A stretch of DNA of 64,000 bases, from positions 744,001 through 808,000 of the forward strand of contig NZ_VRYZ01000001.1 in NCBI RefSeq assembly GCF_008064635.1. The letters are read 5' to 3'. Of this stretch, positions 36,114 through 45,518 are shown piece after piece (positions within the stretch are counted from its first letter, which is position 1; each line of letters starts with the position of its first letter). A program made the position numbers and the translations under genes. The DNA comes from Parahaliea aestuarii (lineage in GTDB: Bacteria; Pseudomonadota; Gammaproteobacteria; Pseudomonadales; Halieaceae). The notes under the pieces are model-generated. The model made no database searches. It saw only the letters and a program-made list of their open reading frames with translations, and had not been told where the DNA came from.

Positions 36114-36731
36114 ATGGCAGAACAGAAAGCAACCAACGTGCACTGGCACGAGGGCGACATCACCCGCGAGCACCGCGCCAAACTGCTGGGCCACAAGGGC
36201 GCTACCCTGTGGTTCACCGGCCTGTCCGGCAGCGGCAAATCCACCGTGGCGGTGGAACTGGAAGGTCGCCTCAGCGAGATGGGCATCCTCGCCTATCGCC
36301 TGGACGGCGACAACGTGCGCATGGGCATCAACAAGAACCTGGGTTTTTCCGCCGAGGATCGAACCGAGAACATCCGCCGCATCGGCGAAGTGGCCAAGCT
36401 GTTTGTGGACGCCGGCGTCATCGCCCTGTCCAGCTTCATCAGCCCCTACGCCGCCGACCGCGACCAGGTGCGCGATCTGCACGAAGCCGCCGGCATGGAC
36501 TTTATCGAGATTTTCGTCGACTGCTCCCTGGAGGCCGCCGAAGCCCGCGACCCCAAGGGCCTTTACAAGAAGGCCCGCGCCGGCGAGATCAAGAACTTCA
36601 CCGGGATCGACGACCCCTACGAGGCGCCGGCCAAACCGGAACTGCACCTGCATTCCGATCAGCAGAGCCTGGACGAGGAAGTGGATGCCATTCTCGCCCT
36701 GCTGCGCGAGCGCGGCATTATCGCCGCCTGA
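36114..36731 (+). CDS. cysC: Adenylyl-sulfate (APS) kinase
   Basis: 205 aa; phosphorylates APS to PAPS. Walker A is GLSGSGKS at 36-43, followed by the APS-binding RLDGDNVRMGINKNLGFS and the lid ISPYAADRDQVR. The ATG at 36114 has CTGGAG upstream; an in-frame start at 36006 is rejected. It lies 27 bases before sat and 104 bases after the sulfotransferase. Confidence 0.97.
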   Translation: MAEQKATNVHWHEGDITREHRAKLLGHKGATLWFTGLSGSGKSTVAVELEGRLSEMGILAYRLDGDNVRMGINKNLGFSAEDRTENIRRIGEVAKLFVDAGVIALSSFISPYAADRDQVRDLHEAAGMDFIEIFVDCSLEAAEARDPKGLYKKARAGEIKNFTGIDDPYEAPAKPELHLHSDQQSLDEEVDAILALLRERGIIAA

Positions 36732-36758
36732 GACTGACCTGATTTCCTGGAGACCATC

Positions 36759-37955
36759 ATGATCAAACCCCACGGTTCCGACCAACTGAATCCGCTCTAC
36801 GTGCAGGATGACGCCGCCCGCGCGACGCTGGCCAAAGAGGCCGAGGGCCTGCCCTCACTGCTGCTGAACTCCGCCGCCGCCGCCAACGCGGTAATGCTGG
36901 GTGCCGGTTACTTCAACCCGCTGACCGGCTACATGAACCTGGCCGACGCGCTGAGCGTGGCGGAAAAGCTGCACACCATTGACGGCCTGTTCTGGCCGGT
37001 GCCCATCGTCAACCTGACCAGCGCTGATCTTGTGAAAGAAACGGGTATCGAGCCCGGCAGCCGCATCGCCCTGCGCGACCCCAATGTCGAGGGCAACCCG
37101 GTACTGGCGGTGATGGATGTGGACGCCGTTGAAGCCGTATCCGACGAACAGATCGACTTCATGGCGGAGAAAATCTTCCGCACCCTCGACCCGGAACACC
37201 CCGGCGTGGCGACCTTCAAGAGCCTGGGGCGCACGCTGCTGTCTGGTCCCATTCAGGTGCTGAACTACTCCTACTTCCAGGGCGAGTTTCCAGAGACTTT
37301 CCGTACCGCCTACGAGATTCGCGCGGAAATCGCCGAGCGTGGCTGGGAAAAAGTCGTGGCCTTCCAGACCCGCAACCCCATGCACCGCGCTCACGAGGAG
37401 CTGTGCCGCATGGCCATGGATGACCTCGGCGCCGACGGTATCCTGATCCACATGCTGCTGGGCAAACTGAAGCCGGGCGACATCCCTGCCGAAGTGCGCG
37501 ATGCCTCAATCCGCAAAATGGTGGAGGTGTACTTCCCCGAGAACACCGTGATGATTACCGGCTACGGCTTTGACATGCTCTACGCCGGACCCCGGGAAGC
37601 TGTCCTGCACGCCGTGTTCCGCCAGAACACCGGCTGTACCCACCTGATCGTGGGCCGCGACCACGCCGGCGTGGGCGACTACTACGGCGGTTTCGACGCC
37701 CAGACCATCTTCGATGAAGAGGTGCCGGAAGGCGCCCTGGAACTGGAGATCTACCGCGCCGACCACACCGCCTACAGCAAGAAGCTGGACAAGGTGGTGA
37801 TGATGCGCGATGCGCCGGATCACAGCAAAGAGGACTTCGTGCTGCTGTCCGGCACCAAGGTGCGCGAGATGCTCGGCAACGGCATCGCCCCGCCCCCCGA
37901 GTTCTCCCGCCCGGAAGTGGCCAAGATCCTGATGGACTACTACCAGTCTCTCTAG
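36759..37955 (+). CDS. sat: Sulfate adenylyltransferase (ATP sulfurylase, Sat type)
   Basis: 398 aa; makes APS from ATP and sulfate. The ATP-binding QTRNPMHRAHE is at 203-213, and GRDHAGVGDYYGGFDAQ and SGTKVREML follow. This is the single-chain Sat, not the CysDN heterodimer of most gammaproteobacterial assimilation. Directly downstream of cysC, it supplies APS for PAPS. A long hairpin follows the stop. A link to sulfur oxidation is possible for Sat in general but nothing here supports it. Confidence 0.97.
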   Translation: MIKPHGSDQLNPLYVQDDAARATLAKEAEGLPSLLLNSAAAANAVMLGAGYFNPLTGYMNLADALSVAEKLHTIDGLFWPVPIVNLTSADLVKETGIEPGSRIALRDPNVEGNPVLAVMDVDAVEAVSDEQIDFMAEKIFRTLDPEHPGVATFKSLGRTLLSGPIQVLNYSYFQGEFPETFRTAYEIRAEIAERGWEKVVAFQTRNPMHRAHEELCRMAMDDLGADGILIHMLLGKLKPGDIPAEVRDASIRKMVEVYFPENTVMITGYGFDMLYAGPREAVLHAVFRQNTGCTHLIVGRDHAGVGDYYGGFDAQTIFDEEVPEGALELEIYRADHTAYSKKLDKVVMMRDAPDHSKEDFVLLSGTKVREMLGNGIAPPPEFSRPEVAKILMDYYQSL

Positions 37956-37962
37956 GTCCCTC

Positions 37963-37994
37963 GATAAAGGCCTCACCAAGGTGAGGCCTTTATC
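37963..37994. terminator. Terminator hairpin after sat
   Basis: GATAAAGGCCTCACC and its reverse complement are separated by only two bases, giving a 14-bp stem. Each end is A/T-rich (TTTATC), so it can act in either direction. It begins 8 bases after the sat stop. Confidence 0.8.
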
Positions 37995-38058
37995 CCCGAT
38001 GGGGCGCGTTACTGGGAACTGACTCGCCAGCAGGAGGGAAATTACCGGCAGAACCTCG

Positions 38059-38076
38059 GTAAATCCCTGCATTTAC
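38059..38076. promoter_or_regulatory. Inverted repeat upstream of the gsp promoter
   Basis: GTAAAT-N6-ATTTAC, a perfect 6-bp inverted repeat. A second short palindrome ACTGTCACAGT (38092-38102) runs into the proposed -35. Both could be operators for the secretion operon. I recognise no regulator for either. Confidence 0.4.
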
Positions 38077-38101
38077 ATCGTATTTCATAATACTGTCACA
38101 G

Positions 38102-38130
38102 TTTTATCTTTTAATCCGGCACCCTATAAT
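38102..38130 (+). promoter_or_regulatory. Probable sigma-70 promoter of the gsp operon
   Basis: A perfect -10 TATAAT at 38125-38130 with a 17-base spacer from a weak -35 TTTTAT at 38102-38107. It lies 55 bases before the gspC start codon and follows a terminator, which fits an operon promoter. Confidence 0.6.
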
Positions 38131-38185
38131 CGACGGCATCACCGCCCGGCCGAAACCTTCGCCTGGCACCTGATGGGAGTGCGCT

Positions 38186-39205
38186 TTGCCAGCTCAATGG
38201 CTCGACAATAAAAGTGATGTAGCTGAGCGCGCCGCCGCGAAATTGCAGCAGTTAGTACAGACCCTGGCCAGGCCGCAGCACCTGAAACGCCTGCGCTGGC
38301 TGTTGTTGCTGATCCTGCTGGTGTGGGCGGCGGCGGCGCTGGCGCAGCTGATCTGGGCCCTGTGGCCACCGGCCCCGGCTGGCGCGATGCCCGAGCGGGT
38401 TATCAACCCGGTCAGTGCCGCCCCATCGGCCAGCACTACGGTCAGCGTCAATCGCGAAGCGCTGGTGACACGGCAGCTGTTCGGCGCGCCGGTCGTGGAT
38501 GCGCAGGAACTGCCGCTGACGCAGGCCGCCGGCAGTTCCGCCAGCGAGCGCGAGGGCATTGAAAAGGGCGCCCGGGAGACCCGCCTGGAACTCACCCTGC
38601 GCGGGGCAGTGGCCTCTTCAGACGATGGGCTGGGTCACGCCATCATCGAATACCGCGGCCAGCAGGCGGTCTACGCCGTGGATGACGAGCTGCCAGTGGC
38701 CGGCAACGTGAAACTGGCCAAGGTGATGCCCTCCCAGGTGGTGCTGGACAACAACGGCACCTACGAACTGCTGACCCTGTTCGAGAAAAGCGAATTCGAC
38801 AGCCAGCTAGCCGGTCTGCCGGCTGCGCCAGCGCCCACAGCAGAACCGCGCAGGGTCGAGGCCGGTGCCGAAGCGGGCGAGCTGGCCAGCGGTTACCGCG
38901 CGCAGCTCTACCAGAACCCCGAATCCCTCGCCAGCCTGGTGCGCATCAGCGCGGTGCGCGAGGGCGGCCAGCTGCAGGGATATCGCATCACGCCCGGCAA
39001 GGAGGCGGCCCAGTTTACCCAGCTTGGCTTCAAGTCCGGCGACCTGGTAACGGCGGTCAACGGTATCGCCCTGGACAACCCGGCCAACACCATGCAGCTC
39101 TACCAGGCCATGCGCACGGCCGAGGAAGTCGTGTTTGAGTTGCAGCGCGATGGCCAGCCCCTGACGGTCTCGGTAACGCTGGGTGCCGCCGAGGGGGAAC
39201 AGTGA
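38186..39205 (+). CDS. gspC: Type II secretion protein GspC
   Basis: 339 aa bitopic inner-membrane protein linking the platform to the secretin. A cytoplasmic N-terminus of about 35 residues, a membrane helix (about 36-58), a periplasmic HR domain (about 90-205, with RLELTLRGAVAS and AIIEYRGQQAVYAVDDELP) and a C-terminal PDZ domain (about 250-330) are visible. The start is TTG at 38186 with GGGAG upstream. First gene of the gsp operon. Confidence 0.93.
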   Translation: MPAQWLDNKSDVAERAAAKLQQLVQTLARPQHLKRLRWLLLLILLVWAAAALAQLIWALWPPAPAGAMPERVINPVSAAPSASTTVSVNREALVTRQLFGAPVVDAQELPLTQAAGSSASEREGIEKGARETRLELTLRGAVASSDDGLGHAIIEYRGQQAVYAVDDELPVAGNVKLAKVMPSQVVLDNNGTYELLTLFEKSEFDSQLAGLPAAPAPTAEPRRVEAGAEAGELASGYRAQLYQNPESLASLVRISAVREGGQLQGYRITPGKEAAQFTQLGFKSGDLVTAVNGIALDNPANTMQLYQAMRTAEEVVFELQRDGQPLTVSVTLGAAEGEQ

Positions 39206-39230
39206 TAGAGTCAGCCACACTTTGACGAGG

Positions 39231-41285
39231 ATGCAGGTCTTGCTACAGCGATTGCTAAAGCCCCTGGGCACCGCCCTGTTGATCTCCCTGGCGGGGCTGG
39301 CGGCGCAGCCCGTCTTCGCCCAGGAGTTCACGGTCAACCTGAAAGAGACGGATATCCAGGAGCTGATCAAGTTCGTGGCCGAGGCCACCGGCACCACCAT
39401 CGTGGTCGACCCCTCGGTGAAGGGCAAGGTCAAGGTGGTGTCCTCCAAACCGGTGACCCGGGACGAACTCTACGACCTGTTTCTCTCCATTCTCGAGGTG
39501 CACGGCTATACGGCGGTGCGCTCCGGCGGCGTAGTGAGAGTGATCCAGAGCAAGGACGCCCGCTCGGCGCCGGTCAGCGTGCGCGACGTCAAGGCCGGGC
39601 AGGGCAATGACGAGTACGTCACCCAGGTGATGAAGCTGGAGAATATCTCCGCCGCCAAGCTGATTCCGGTGCTGCGCCCGCTGGTGCCCCAGCAGGCGCA
39701 CATGGCAGCCTATGCCCCCAGCAATGCCATTATCATTTCCGACATCGCTTCCAATATCGACCGCATCAGCGACATCATCAAGCGCATGGATCGCTCGGCG
39801 GTGCAGGAAACGGATCTGATCAAACTCAAGTATGCGGTGGCCGAGGACGTGGTGCGCATGCTCAACCAGCTCAACGAATCCGAAGCCCAGCAGGGCGGCG
39901 GCGTCGAGAGCGAGATGCTGCTGGTGGCCGACAAGCGCACCAACAGCGTGCTGGTCAGCGCCGACGAGCTGGAGCGGGCGCGCATCCGCAAGCTGGTCAC
40001 CCACCTCGACACGCCGCTGGAGCAGAGCGGCAACGTGAAGGTGGTGTACCTGGAATACGCCAAGGCCGACGAGATTGCCGAAGTGCTGACCCGCGTGATG
40101 CAGAACATCAGCCAGCTCGATCCGGACGAAAAACAGCCGCGGCGCAGCACCAGCAATACCTCGACCATCGAAGCGGATGTCGGCACCAACTCCCTGATTA
40201 TTACCGCCGACGCCGACGAGATGGCCGCCATCGAATCGGTGATCCACCGCCTCGATATCCGCCGCGCCCAGGTGCTGGTGGAGGCGATAATCGTCGAGCT
40301 GACTGTCACCGATGGCCAGGACCTCGGCCTGCAGTGGCTGTTCGCCAATGACAGCGGCGCCTTCGGCAGCAACATTACCGCCGGTGACCGGCGTGTGCAG
40401 AACATCGGCGGCTCCATTCTCGACCCGGATGGAGGCGACGACGACAGTGGCGGCGGGCCCACCACCGGGGACTTCGACGTGGCGGCTCTCGCCGGCGCCC
40501 TGGCGGGCAACGACGGCCTCAACCTGGGGTGGGGTGTGATTGGCGAAGACCTGTCGATGACGGTGATCCTCAACGCCCTGAAAGAGCAGAGCAATGCCAA
40601 TATCCTGTCCACGCCGAGCCTGCTGACCCTCGACAACCAGGAGGCCTACATCACGGTGGGGCAGAACGTGCCCTTCGTCACGGGTTCCTATACCAACACC
40701 GGCGCCGGTGACGGCGTGTCCAACCCCTTCCAGACCATTGAGCGGGAGAATGTGGGTATCACGCTGACGGTCACCCCCAATATCAACGAGGGGGATTCGG
40801 TGGTGCTGGAGATTTCCCAGGAGGTGTCCAGTATCAGTAACAGCGCGGCCAGCCTGATCGCCTCGGACATCATCACCAATGAGCGCAAGCTGCAGACCAA
40901 GGTGCTGGCGGCGAACAACAGAGTGGTGGTGTTAGGTGGCCTGATCAAGGACGATGTGTCTGACGGCCAGCAGAAAGTCCCGCTGCTGGGCGACATTCCG
41001 GTGCTGGGCCGCCTGTTCCGCTCGGATCGTGTGGAGGTCGTGAAGACCAATCTGCTGATCTTTATCCGCCCCACCATCATTCGCGACGACCGTGAGCTGG
41101 AAGGCGCTACCGCGGAGAAATACCGCTATATCCGCGGCCAGCAGCAGCTGCGCAAGGAGCGGGGCCTGATGTTCCTTGACGACAGCAACATCCCGGTACT
41201 GCCGGAATGGGAAGAGCAAATCAAACAGCTGGAGCAGATTCGCGATGAATCCGCTACAGCCAGCCCCGAGGGCGAGGGCAGTTAG
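39231..41285 (+). CDS. gspD: Type II secretion outer-membrane secretin GspD
   Basis: 684 aa. A signal peptide ends near AQPVFAQ. N0 and three N domains precede the secretin domain, where VPFVTGSY, ANNRVVVLGGLIKDD and KVPLLGDIPVLGRLFRSD are conserved. It forms the multimeric outer-membrane channel. A Gly/Asp-rich insert lies near residues 395-415. I use ATG 39231; TTG at 39240 has better spacing from the GAGG site and is a real alternative. No lipoprotein-type pilotin gene is adjacent. Confidence 0.96.
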   Translation: MQVLLQRLLKPLGTALLISLAGLAAQPVFAQEFTVNLKETDIQELIKFVAEATGTTIVVDPSVKGKVKVVSSKPVTRDELYDLFLSILEVHGYTAVRSGGVVRVIQSKDARSAPVSVRDVKAGQGNDEYVTQVMKLENISAAKLIPVLRPLVPQQAHMAAYAPSNAIIISDIASNIDRISDIIKRMDRSAVQETDLIKLKYAVAEDVVRMLNQLNESEAQQGGGVESEMLLVADKRTNSVLVSADELERARIRKLVTHLDTPLEQSGNVKVVYLEYAKADEIAEVLTRVMQNISQLDPDEKQPRRSTSNTSTIEADVGTNSLIITADADEMAAIESVIHRLDIRRAQVLVEAIIVELTVTDGQDLGLQWLFANDSGAFGSNITAGDRRVQNIGGSILDPDGGDDDSGGGPTTGDFDVAALAGALAGNDGLNLGWGVIGEDLSMTVILNALKEQSNANILSTPSLLTLDNQEAYITVGQNVPFVTGSYTNTGAGDGVSNPFQTIERENVGITLTVTPNINEGDSVVLEISQEVSSISNSAASLIASDIITNERKLQTKVLAANNRVVVLGGLIKDDVSDGQQKVPLLGDIPVLGRLFRSDRVEVVKTNLLIFIRPTIIRDDRELEGATAEKYRYIRGQQQLRKERGLMFLDDSNIPVLPEWEEQIKQLEQIRDESATASPEGEGS

Positions 41286-42845
41286 ATGTCCGTCGAGGGG
41301 CTGAGCCAGCCGGAGCTGCAGGCGGAGGGCGCTGCGATGGATGCCGCGCTGGACGATGTACCGCCCCCGGAAACGCCCGCCGGCAAGGGCCTGCCCTTCG
41401 GCTACGCCAAGCTGCACGGCGTGCTGCTGGACCGGGAGGAGCGACCGCCGGTACTTTATTGCCAGGTTGAACCGCCGCTGCAGGTGCTGGTGGAACTGCG
41501 CCGCTTTCTCGGCGAAGCCTATCGTCTGCAGGCCGTCGACGAAGCGGACTTCCAGCGTCGCCTGACGCTGGCCTACCAGCGCGGCAACAACGAGGCAGTG
41601 CAGATGGCGGAAGACCTTTCCGCCGACGTGGATTTAAGCCGCCTGGCCGACGAAATTCCGGAGGCGGGCGACTTGATGGACGCCGAGGATGACGCGCCCA
41701 TTATCCGCCTGATCAACGCCATCCTGTCCCAGGCGGTGCGCGAACAGGCCTCCGATATCCATATCGAGACCTTCGAGGACCGCCTCAGCGTGCGCTACCG
41801 CATCGACGGGGTGCTGGCGGAAGTACTGTCGCCCAAGCGCATGCTGGCGCCCTTGCTGGTGTCGCGCCTGAAGGTGATGGCGCGGCTGGATATCGCCGAA
41901 AAGCGGGTGCCCCAGGACGGCCGCATCTCGGTGCGCATTGCGGGCCACGCGGTGGATATCCGCATGTCCACCATCCCCTCCGCCCACGGCGAGCGGGTGG
42001 TGCTGCGGCTGCTGGACAAGCAGGCCGGGCAGCTGCAACTGGAACAGCTCAACATGAACACCCAGGTGTTCGACGCATACCAGCGCGCCCTGCACAGCCC
42101 CCATGGCATCATCCTGGTTACCGGCCCCACCGGGTCGGGCAAGACCACTACGCTTTACGCCGGGCTGTCCCACATCAACCAGACTTCGCGCAATATCCTC
42201 ACCATCGAGGACCCGATCGAGTACATGCTGCCGGGAATTGGCCAGACCCAGGTCAACACCAAGGTGGAGATGACCTTTGCCCGCGGCCTGCGCGCCATTC
42301 TGCGCCAGGACCCGGATGTGGTCATGGTGGGTGAGATTCGCGACCTGGAAACGGCGGAGATTGCCGTGCAGGCGTCCCTGACCGGGCACCTGGTGCTGTC
42401 CACCCTGCACACCAACACCGCCATCGGCGCGGTGACCCGCCTGCAGGATATGGGTATTGAACCCTTCCTGCTCTCCTCCAGCCTGATCGGGGTGATGGCC
42501 CAGCGCCTGGTGCGCCTGCTGTGCCCCGACTGCAAGCAGCCCCACGATGCGCACGATTCGGAGCGGGAAATGCTGGCCGTGGCGCCCGGCGAGCCGTTGC
42601 AGCTTTACCGCGCTGTGGGTTGCGAGCGCTGCAATTACAGTGGCTATCGCGGACGTACCGGCATTTATGAACTGATCGAAGTGGACGACACCCTGCGCAC
42701 CATGATCCATGAAGGTGTCGGGGAGCAGGCCATGCTGGCCGAGGCGCGCAAACACTACCCCGGCATTCAGCAGGACGGGCGTCGTCGCATACTGTCCGGC
42801 CAGACCAGTCTCGAAGAGGTACTGCGGGTTACCGCAGTCAACTGA
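41286..42845 (+). CDS. gspE: Type II secretion ATPase GspE
   Basis: 519 aa cytoplasmic ATPase that drives pseudopilus assembly. It has an N-terminal GspL-binding region, Walker A GPTGSGKT at 280-287, GEIRDLETAEIA, STLHTN, and the tetracysteine zinc motif (CPDC and CERCNYSGYRGRTG). The ATG follows the gspD stop without a gap. Paralogous to pilB at the left end of the window. Confidence 0.97.
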   Translation: MSVEGLSQPELQAEGAAMDAALDDVPPPETPAGKGLPFGYAKLHGVLLDREERPPVLYCQVEPPLQVLVELRRFLGEAYRLQAVDEADFQRRLTLAYQRGNNEAVQMAEDLSADVDLSRLADEIPEAGDLMDAEDDAPIIRLINAILSQAVREQASDIHIETFEDRLSVRYRIDGVLAEVLSPKRMLAPLLVSRLKVMARLDIAEKRVPQDGRISVRIAGHAVDIRMSTIPSAHGERVVLRLLDKQAGQLQLEQLNMNTQVFDAYQRALHSPHGIILVTGPTGSGKTTTLYAGLSHINQTSRNILTIEDPIEYMLPGIGQTQVNTKVEMTFARGLRAILRQDPDVVMVGEIRDLETAEIAVQASLTGHLVLSTLHTNTAIGAVTRLQDMGIEPFLLSSSLIGVMAQRLVRLLCPDCKQPHDAHDSEREMLAVAPGEPLQLYRAVGCERCNYSGYRGRTGIYELIEVDDTLRTMIHEGVGEQAMLAEARKHYPGIQQDGRRRILSGQTSLEEVLRVTAVN

Positions 42846-42852
42846 GTCTCCC

Positions 42853-44073
42853 GTGACTGCGTACCGCTACAAGGCGCTGAACCCCGGCGGCAAACTGGTC
42901 AAGGGCGTTGTCGAGGGCGACTCCGAGCGCCAGGTGCGCAACCAGTTGCGCGGCCAGAAGCTGCGCCCGGTGGAAGTGGCAGTGGCCAACCGCCAGGCCG
43001 CCAATACGCCAAGGTTTCGCTTCAACCTGTTCCAGCCGCGCATCAGCGTCTCCGAGCTGGCCCTGCTGACCCGTCAGCTGGCCACCCTGGTGCAATCCAA
43101 CCTGCCGCTGGACGAGTGCCTGCAGGCTGCGGCGGAGCAGAGCCGCAAGGCACGCACCAAGGGCCTGCTGCTGCAGGTGCGCTCGCGGGTGGCAGAGGGC
43201 CACACCCTGGCCTACGCCATGGGCGAGTTTCCTGCGGTGTTTAACGACATGTACCGGGCCATGGTCAATGCGGGTGAGCACGCCGGCTATCTCGGGCCGG
43301 TGCTGGAGCAACTCGCCGACTACAACGAGCAGCGCCAGTACACCGCCCAGAAGCTGAAAATGGCGATGATCTACCCCTTTATCCTGATCGGGGTGGCGAT
43401 TGCCGTGGTGGTGGCACTGATGGTGTTCGTGGTGCCGGAGCTGGTGGGTATCTTCGCCCACTCCAAGCGCGAGTTGCCGCTGCTGACCAAGATCCTCATT
43501 GCCACCTCGGACTTTTTCCGCGATTACGCGCTCTACGTGCTGGTAGCATTGACGGCGCTGGTGATCGGTCTGCGGCGGCTGTTGCGCGATCCGGCCCGGC
43601 GCAAACGCTGGCACCGGCTGCAACTGCGCATCCCGGGGATTTCGCGGCTGGTGATAGCGATGGACACCGCCCGCTTCGCCTCGACCCTGAGCATCCTGAT
43701 GGCCAGCGGGGTGCCGTTGCTGGAGTCCCTGCGTATCGCCGGCCAGGTGCTGACCAACCTGGTGCTGCGCGACGACAGCGCGGCGGTGGCGGAGCGGGTG
43801 CAGGAGGGCTCCAGCCTCAACCGGGCCCTGCGCGAGAACGGCCGCTTCCCGCCGATGATGGTGCACATGGTGGCTTCCGGCGAGACCAGCGGCGAGCTGG
43901 AAACCATGCTGGAGCGCTCCGCCACCAACCAGGAGAGGGAGCTGGAGATGACCCTCGGTACGATGATGAGCCTGCTGGAGCCCCTGCTGGTGGTCTTTAT
44001 GGGTGTGATGGTGCTGACCATTGTCCTCGCCATCCTGCTGCCGATTTTTGATCTGAACACAATGGTGAGATAG
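42853..44073 (+). CDS. gspF: Type II secretion platform protein GspF
   Basis: 406 aa with two T2SSF domains (about 70-193 and 273-395) and three membrane helices, ending LAILLPIFDLNTMVR. It opens with TAYRYKALNPGGK, the usual GspF start. The GTG at 42853 lies 7 bases after the gspE stop; an earlier in-frame start lies inside gspE and is rejected. Confidence 0.96.
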   Translation: MTAYRYKALNPGGKLVKGVVEGDSERQVRNQLRGQKLRPVEVAVANRQAANTPRFRFNLFQPRISVSELALLTRQLATLVQSNLPLDECLQAAAEQSRKARTKGLLLQVRSRVAEGHTLAYAMGEFPAVFNDMYRAMVNAGEHAGYLGPVLEQLADYNEQRQYTAQKLKMAMIYPFILIGVAIAVVVALMVFVVPELVGIFAHSKRELPLLTKILIATSDFFRDYALYVLVALTALVIGLRRLLRDPARRKRWHRLQLRIPGISRLVIAMDTARFASTLSILMASGVPLLESLRIAGQVLTNLVLRDDSAAVAERVQEGSSLNRALRENGRFPPMMVHMVASGETSGELETMLERSATNQERELEMTLGTMMSLLEPLLVVFMGVMVLTIVLAILLPIFDLNTMVR

Positions 44074-44077
44074 CACT

Positions 44078-44524
44078 ATGAGCAATTTTTCAATGCGCCG
44101 AGGCAATCGCGGTTTCTCCCTGGTGGAGATTCTGGTGGTGCTGGTAATCATGGGCCTGCTGATCAGCGTGGTGGCTCCCACGGTGTTGAACCGCGCCGAC
44201 GAGGCCCGGGTGCAGAAGGTCTACGCTGACTTCAAGGCGATAGAGACGGCGCTGAAAATCTACCGCCTGGACAACTACGTCTACCCCACTACCGAGCAGG
44301 GCCTGGAGGCGCTGGTCAAGCCCAGTACCCTGTCGCCGGAACCGCGCAATTTCAAAGAGGGCGGCTACCTGGCAGAAGTGCCGCAGGACCCCTGGGGGCG
44401 GCCCTATCTTTACCTGAGTCCGGGTGAGAATGGCGAAGTCGACATCTACACCCTCGGCGCCGATGGACTGTCCGGCGGCGAAGGCCAGAACGCCGACTTC
44501 GGTAACTGGAAGGAAGAGGAATAA
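44078..44524 (+). CDS. gspG: Type II secretion major pseudopilin GspG
   Basis: 148 aa. The prepilin motif is RRGNRGFSLVEILVVLVIMG, with cleavage expected after Gly12 and Glu at mature position 5. The globular part has YRLDNYVYPTTEQGLEALV and DPWGRPYLYLSPGENG, the calcium-binding loop region of GspG. Starts 4 bases after gspF. Confidence 0.97.
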   Translation: MSNFSMRRGNRGFSLVEILVVLVIMGLLISVVAPTVLNRADEARVQKVYADFKAIETALKIYRLDNYVYPTTEQGLEALVKPSTLSPEPRNFKEGGYLAEVPQDPWGRPYLYLSPGENGEVDIYTLGADGLSGGEGQNADFGNWKEEE

Positions 44525-44527
44525 GGT

Positions 44528-45100
44528 ATGCACGGCCCCCGCCAGCGGGGCTTCAGCCTGCTGGAGCTGCTGGTTGCCCTGTTTGTGATCGTACTGGTGA
44601 CCTCCCTGGCCACCCTCAACGTGGGCTCCGGGGGCTGGGACCGGGGGCTCGAGGCGCAGCTGCAGACCCTGCTCGACACCAATGCCTTCGCCCTGGAAGA
44701 GGCGCAGATGAGCGGCCTCGATCACGGCCTGCTGTTGCAACGGGTGGATGTGGATGGCGAGACTGTCTATCGCTACGGCTGGCGCCAGCTGCGCCCGGAG
44801 GGCTGGCGCCTGCCGGACAGCGGCGAGGACCTGTTCGAGGACCGCGACTTCGACCCCGAAGTGGCACTGCTGCTGCGCATGGAAGGGCAGGTGGACGGGG
44901 AACTGCTGTCTCCCGCGGACCCGGCCACAGCGGCCCCGCAGATCGTGTTCTACGCCAGCGGTGAAGCCAGCCCCGGTGAAATCGATGTGCGCCGGCGCAG
45001 CGACGACAGCCTGCTGTGGCGCCTGCAGTGGGATCTGCTGGGCCGCGGTGAATTGCTGCCCCGCGGCGAGGCCAGCCAGCGGGATGACAATGACGACTGA
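44528..45100 (+). CDS. gspH: Type II secretion minor pseudopilin GspH
   Basis: 190 aa. The prepilin motif is RQRGFSLLELLVALFVIVLV, cleaved after Gly8. The GspH domain follows (RQLRPEGWRLP). The ATG lies 3 bases after the gspG stop, and the end overlaps gspI by 17 bases. Confidence 0.93.
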   Translation: MHGPRQRGFSLLELLVALFVIVLVTSLATLNVGSGGWDRGLEAQLQTLLDTNAFALEEAQMSGLDHGLLLQRVDVDGETVYRYGWRQLRPEGWRLPDSGEDLFEDRDFDPEVALLLRMEGQVDGELLSPADPATAAPQIVFYASGEASPGEIDVRRRSDDSLLWRLQWDLLGRGELLPRGEASQRDDNDD

Positions 45101-45518
45101 AACCCGCAGCAGCGGCTTCACCCTGGTGGAGGTGATGGTAGCCCTGGCCGTGGTGGCGCTGGCCCTGCCAGCACTGATCATGGCGCTGTACCAGCAGGTG
45201 GACGGTACCGAACACCTGCGGGACAAGTCCATGGCGCAGATTGTCGCCGCCAACAAGCTGGCGGAATTGCGCCTGCTCAGCCAGGCCCGCGGCAATCTGC
45301 TGCAGGGAGAGGAGAGCGGAGGCAGCGAACTGGCCGGCCGCGACTGGAGCTGGCAGATTCGCAGCAGTAGCACCCCCGTGCAATCCTTCCAGCGTATCGA
45401 GATCGAGGTGCGCCGCGGCGAGAACAACACCAGCGGCCCGGCCCTGTATACCCTGAACGCTTTTATGTCGGCGGAGATCGAAAGCGCAGACCAGGAGCCG
45501 GTGGCCGATGAGCCCTAG
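45084..45518 (+). CDS. gspI: Type II secretion minor pseudopilin GspI
   Basis: 144 aa. The prepilin motif is SSGFTLVEVMVALAVVALA, and the core AAANKLAELRL-like segment (VAANKLAELRLLSQ) is typical of GspI. The ATG at 45084 or the next at 45090 may be used. It forms the tip complex with GspJ and GspK. Overlaps gspH and gspJ. Confidence 0.92.
   Translation: MTMTTETRSSGFTLVEVMVALAVVALALPALIMALYQQVDGTEHLRDKSMAQIVAANKLAELRLLSQARGNLLQGEESGGSELAGRDWSWQIRSSSTPVQSFQRIEIEVRRGENNTSGPALYTLNAFMSAEIESADQEPVADEP

Noticed and set aside
36759-37955. Sat as a sign of dissimilatory sulfur oxidation
   Set aside because: No aprAB, dsr or sox genes in the window; the cysC and sulfotransferase neighbours point to PAPS supply.
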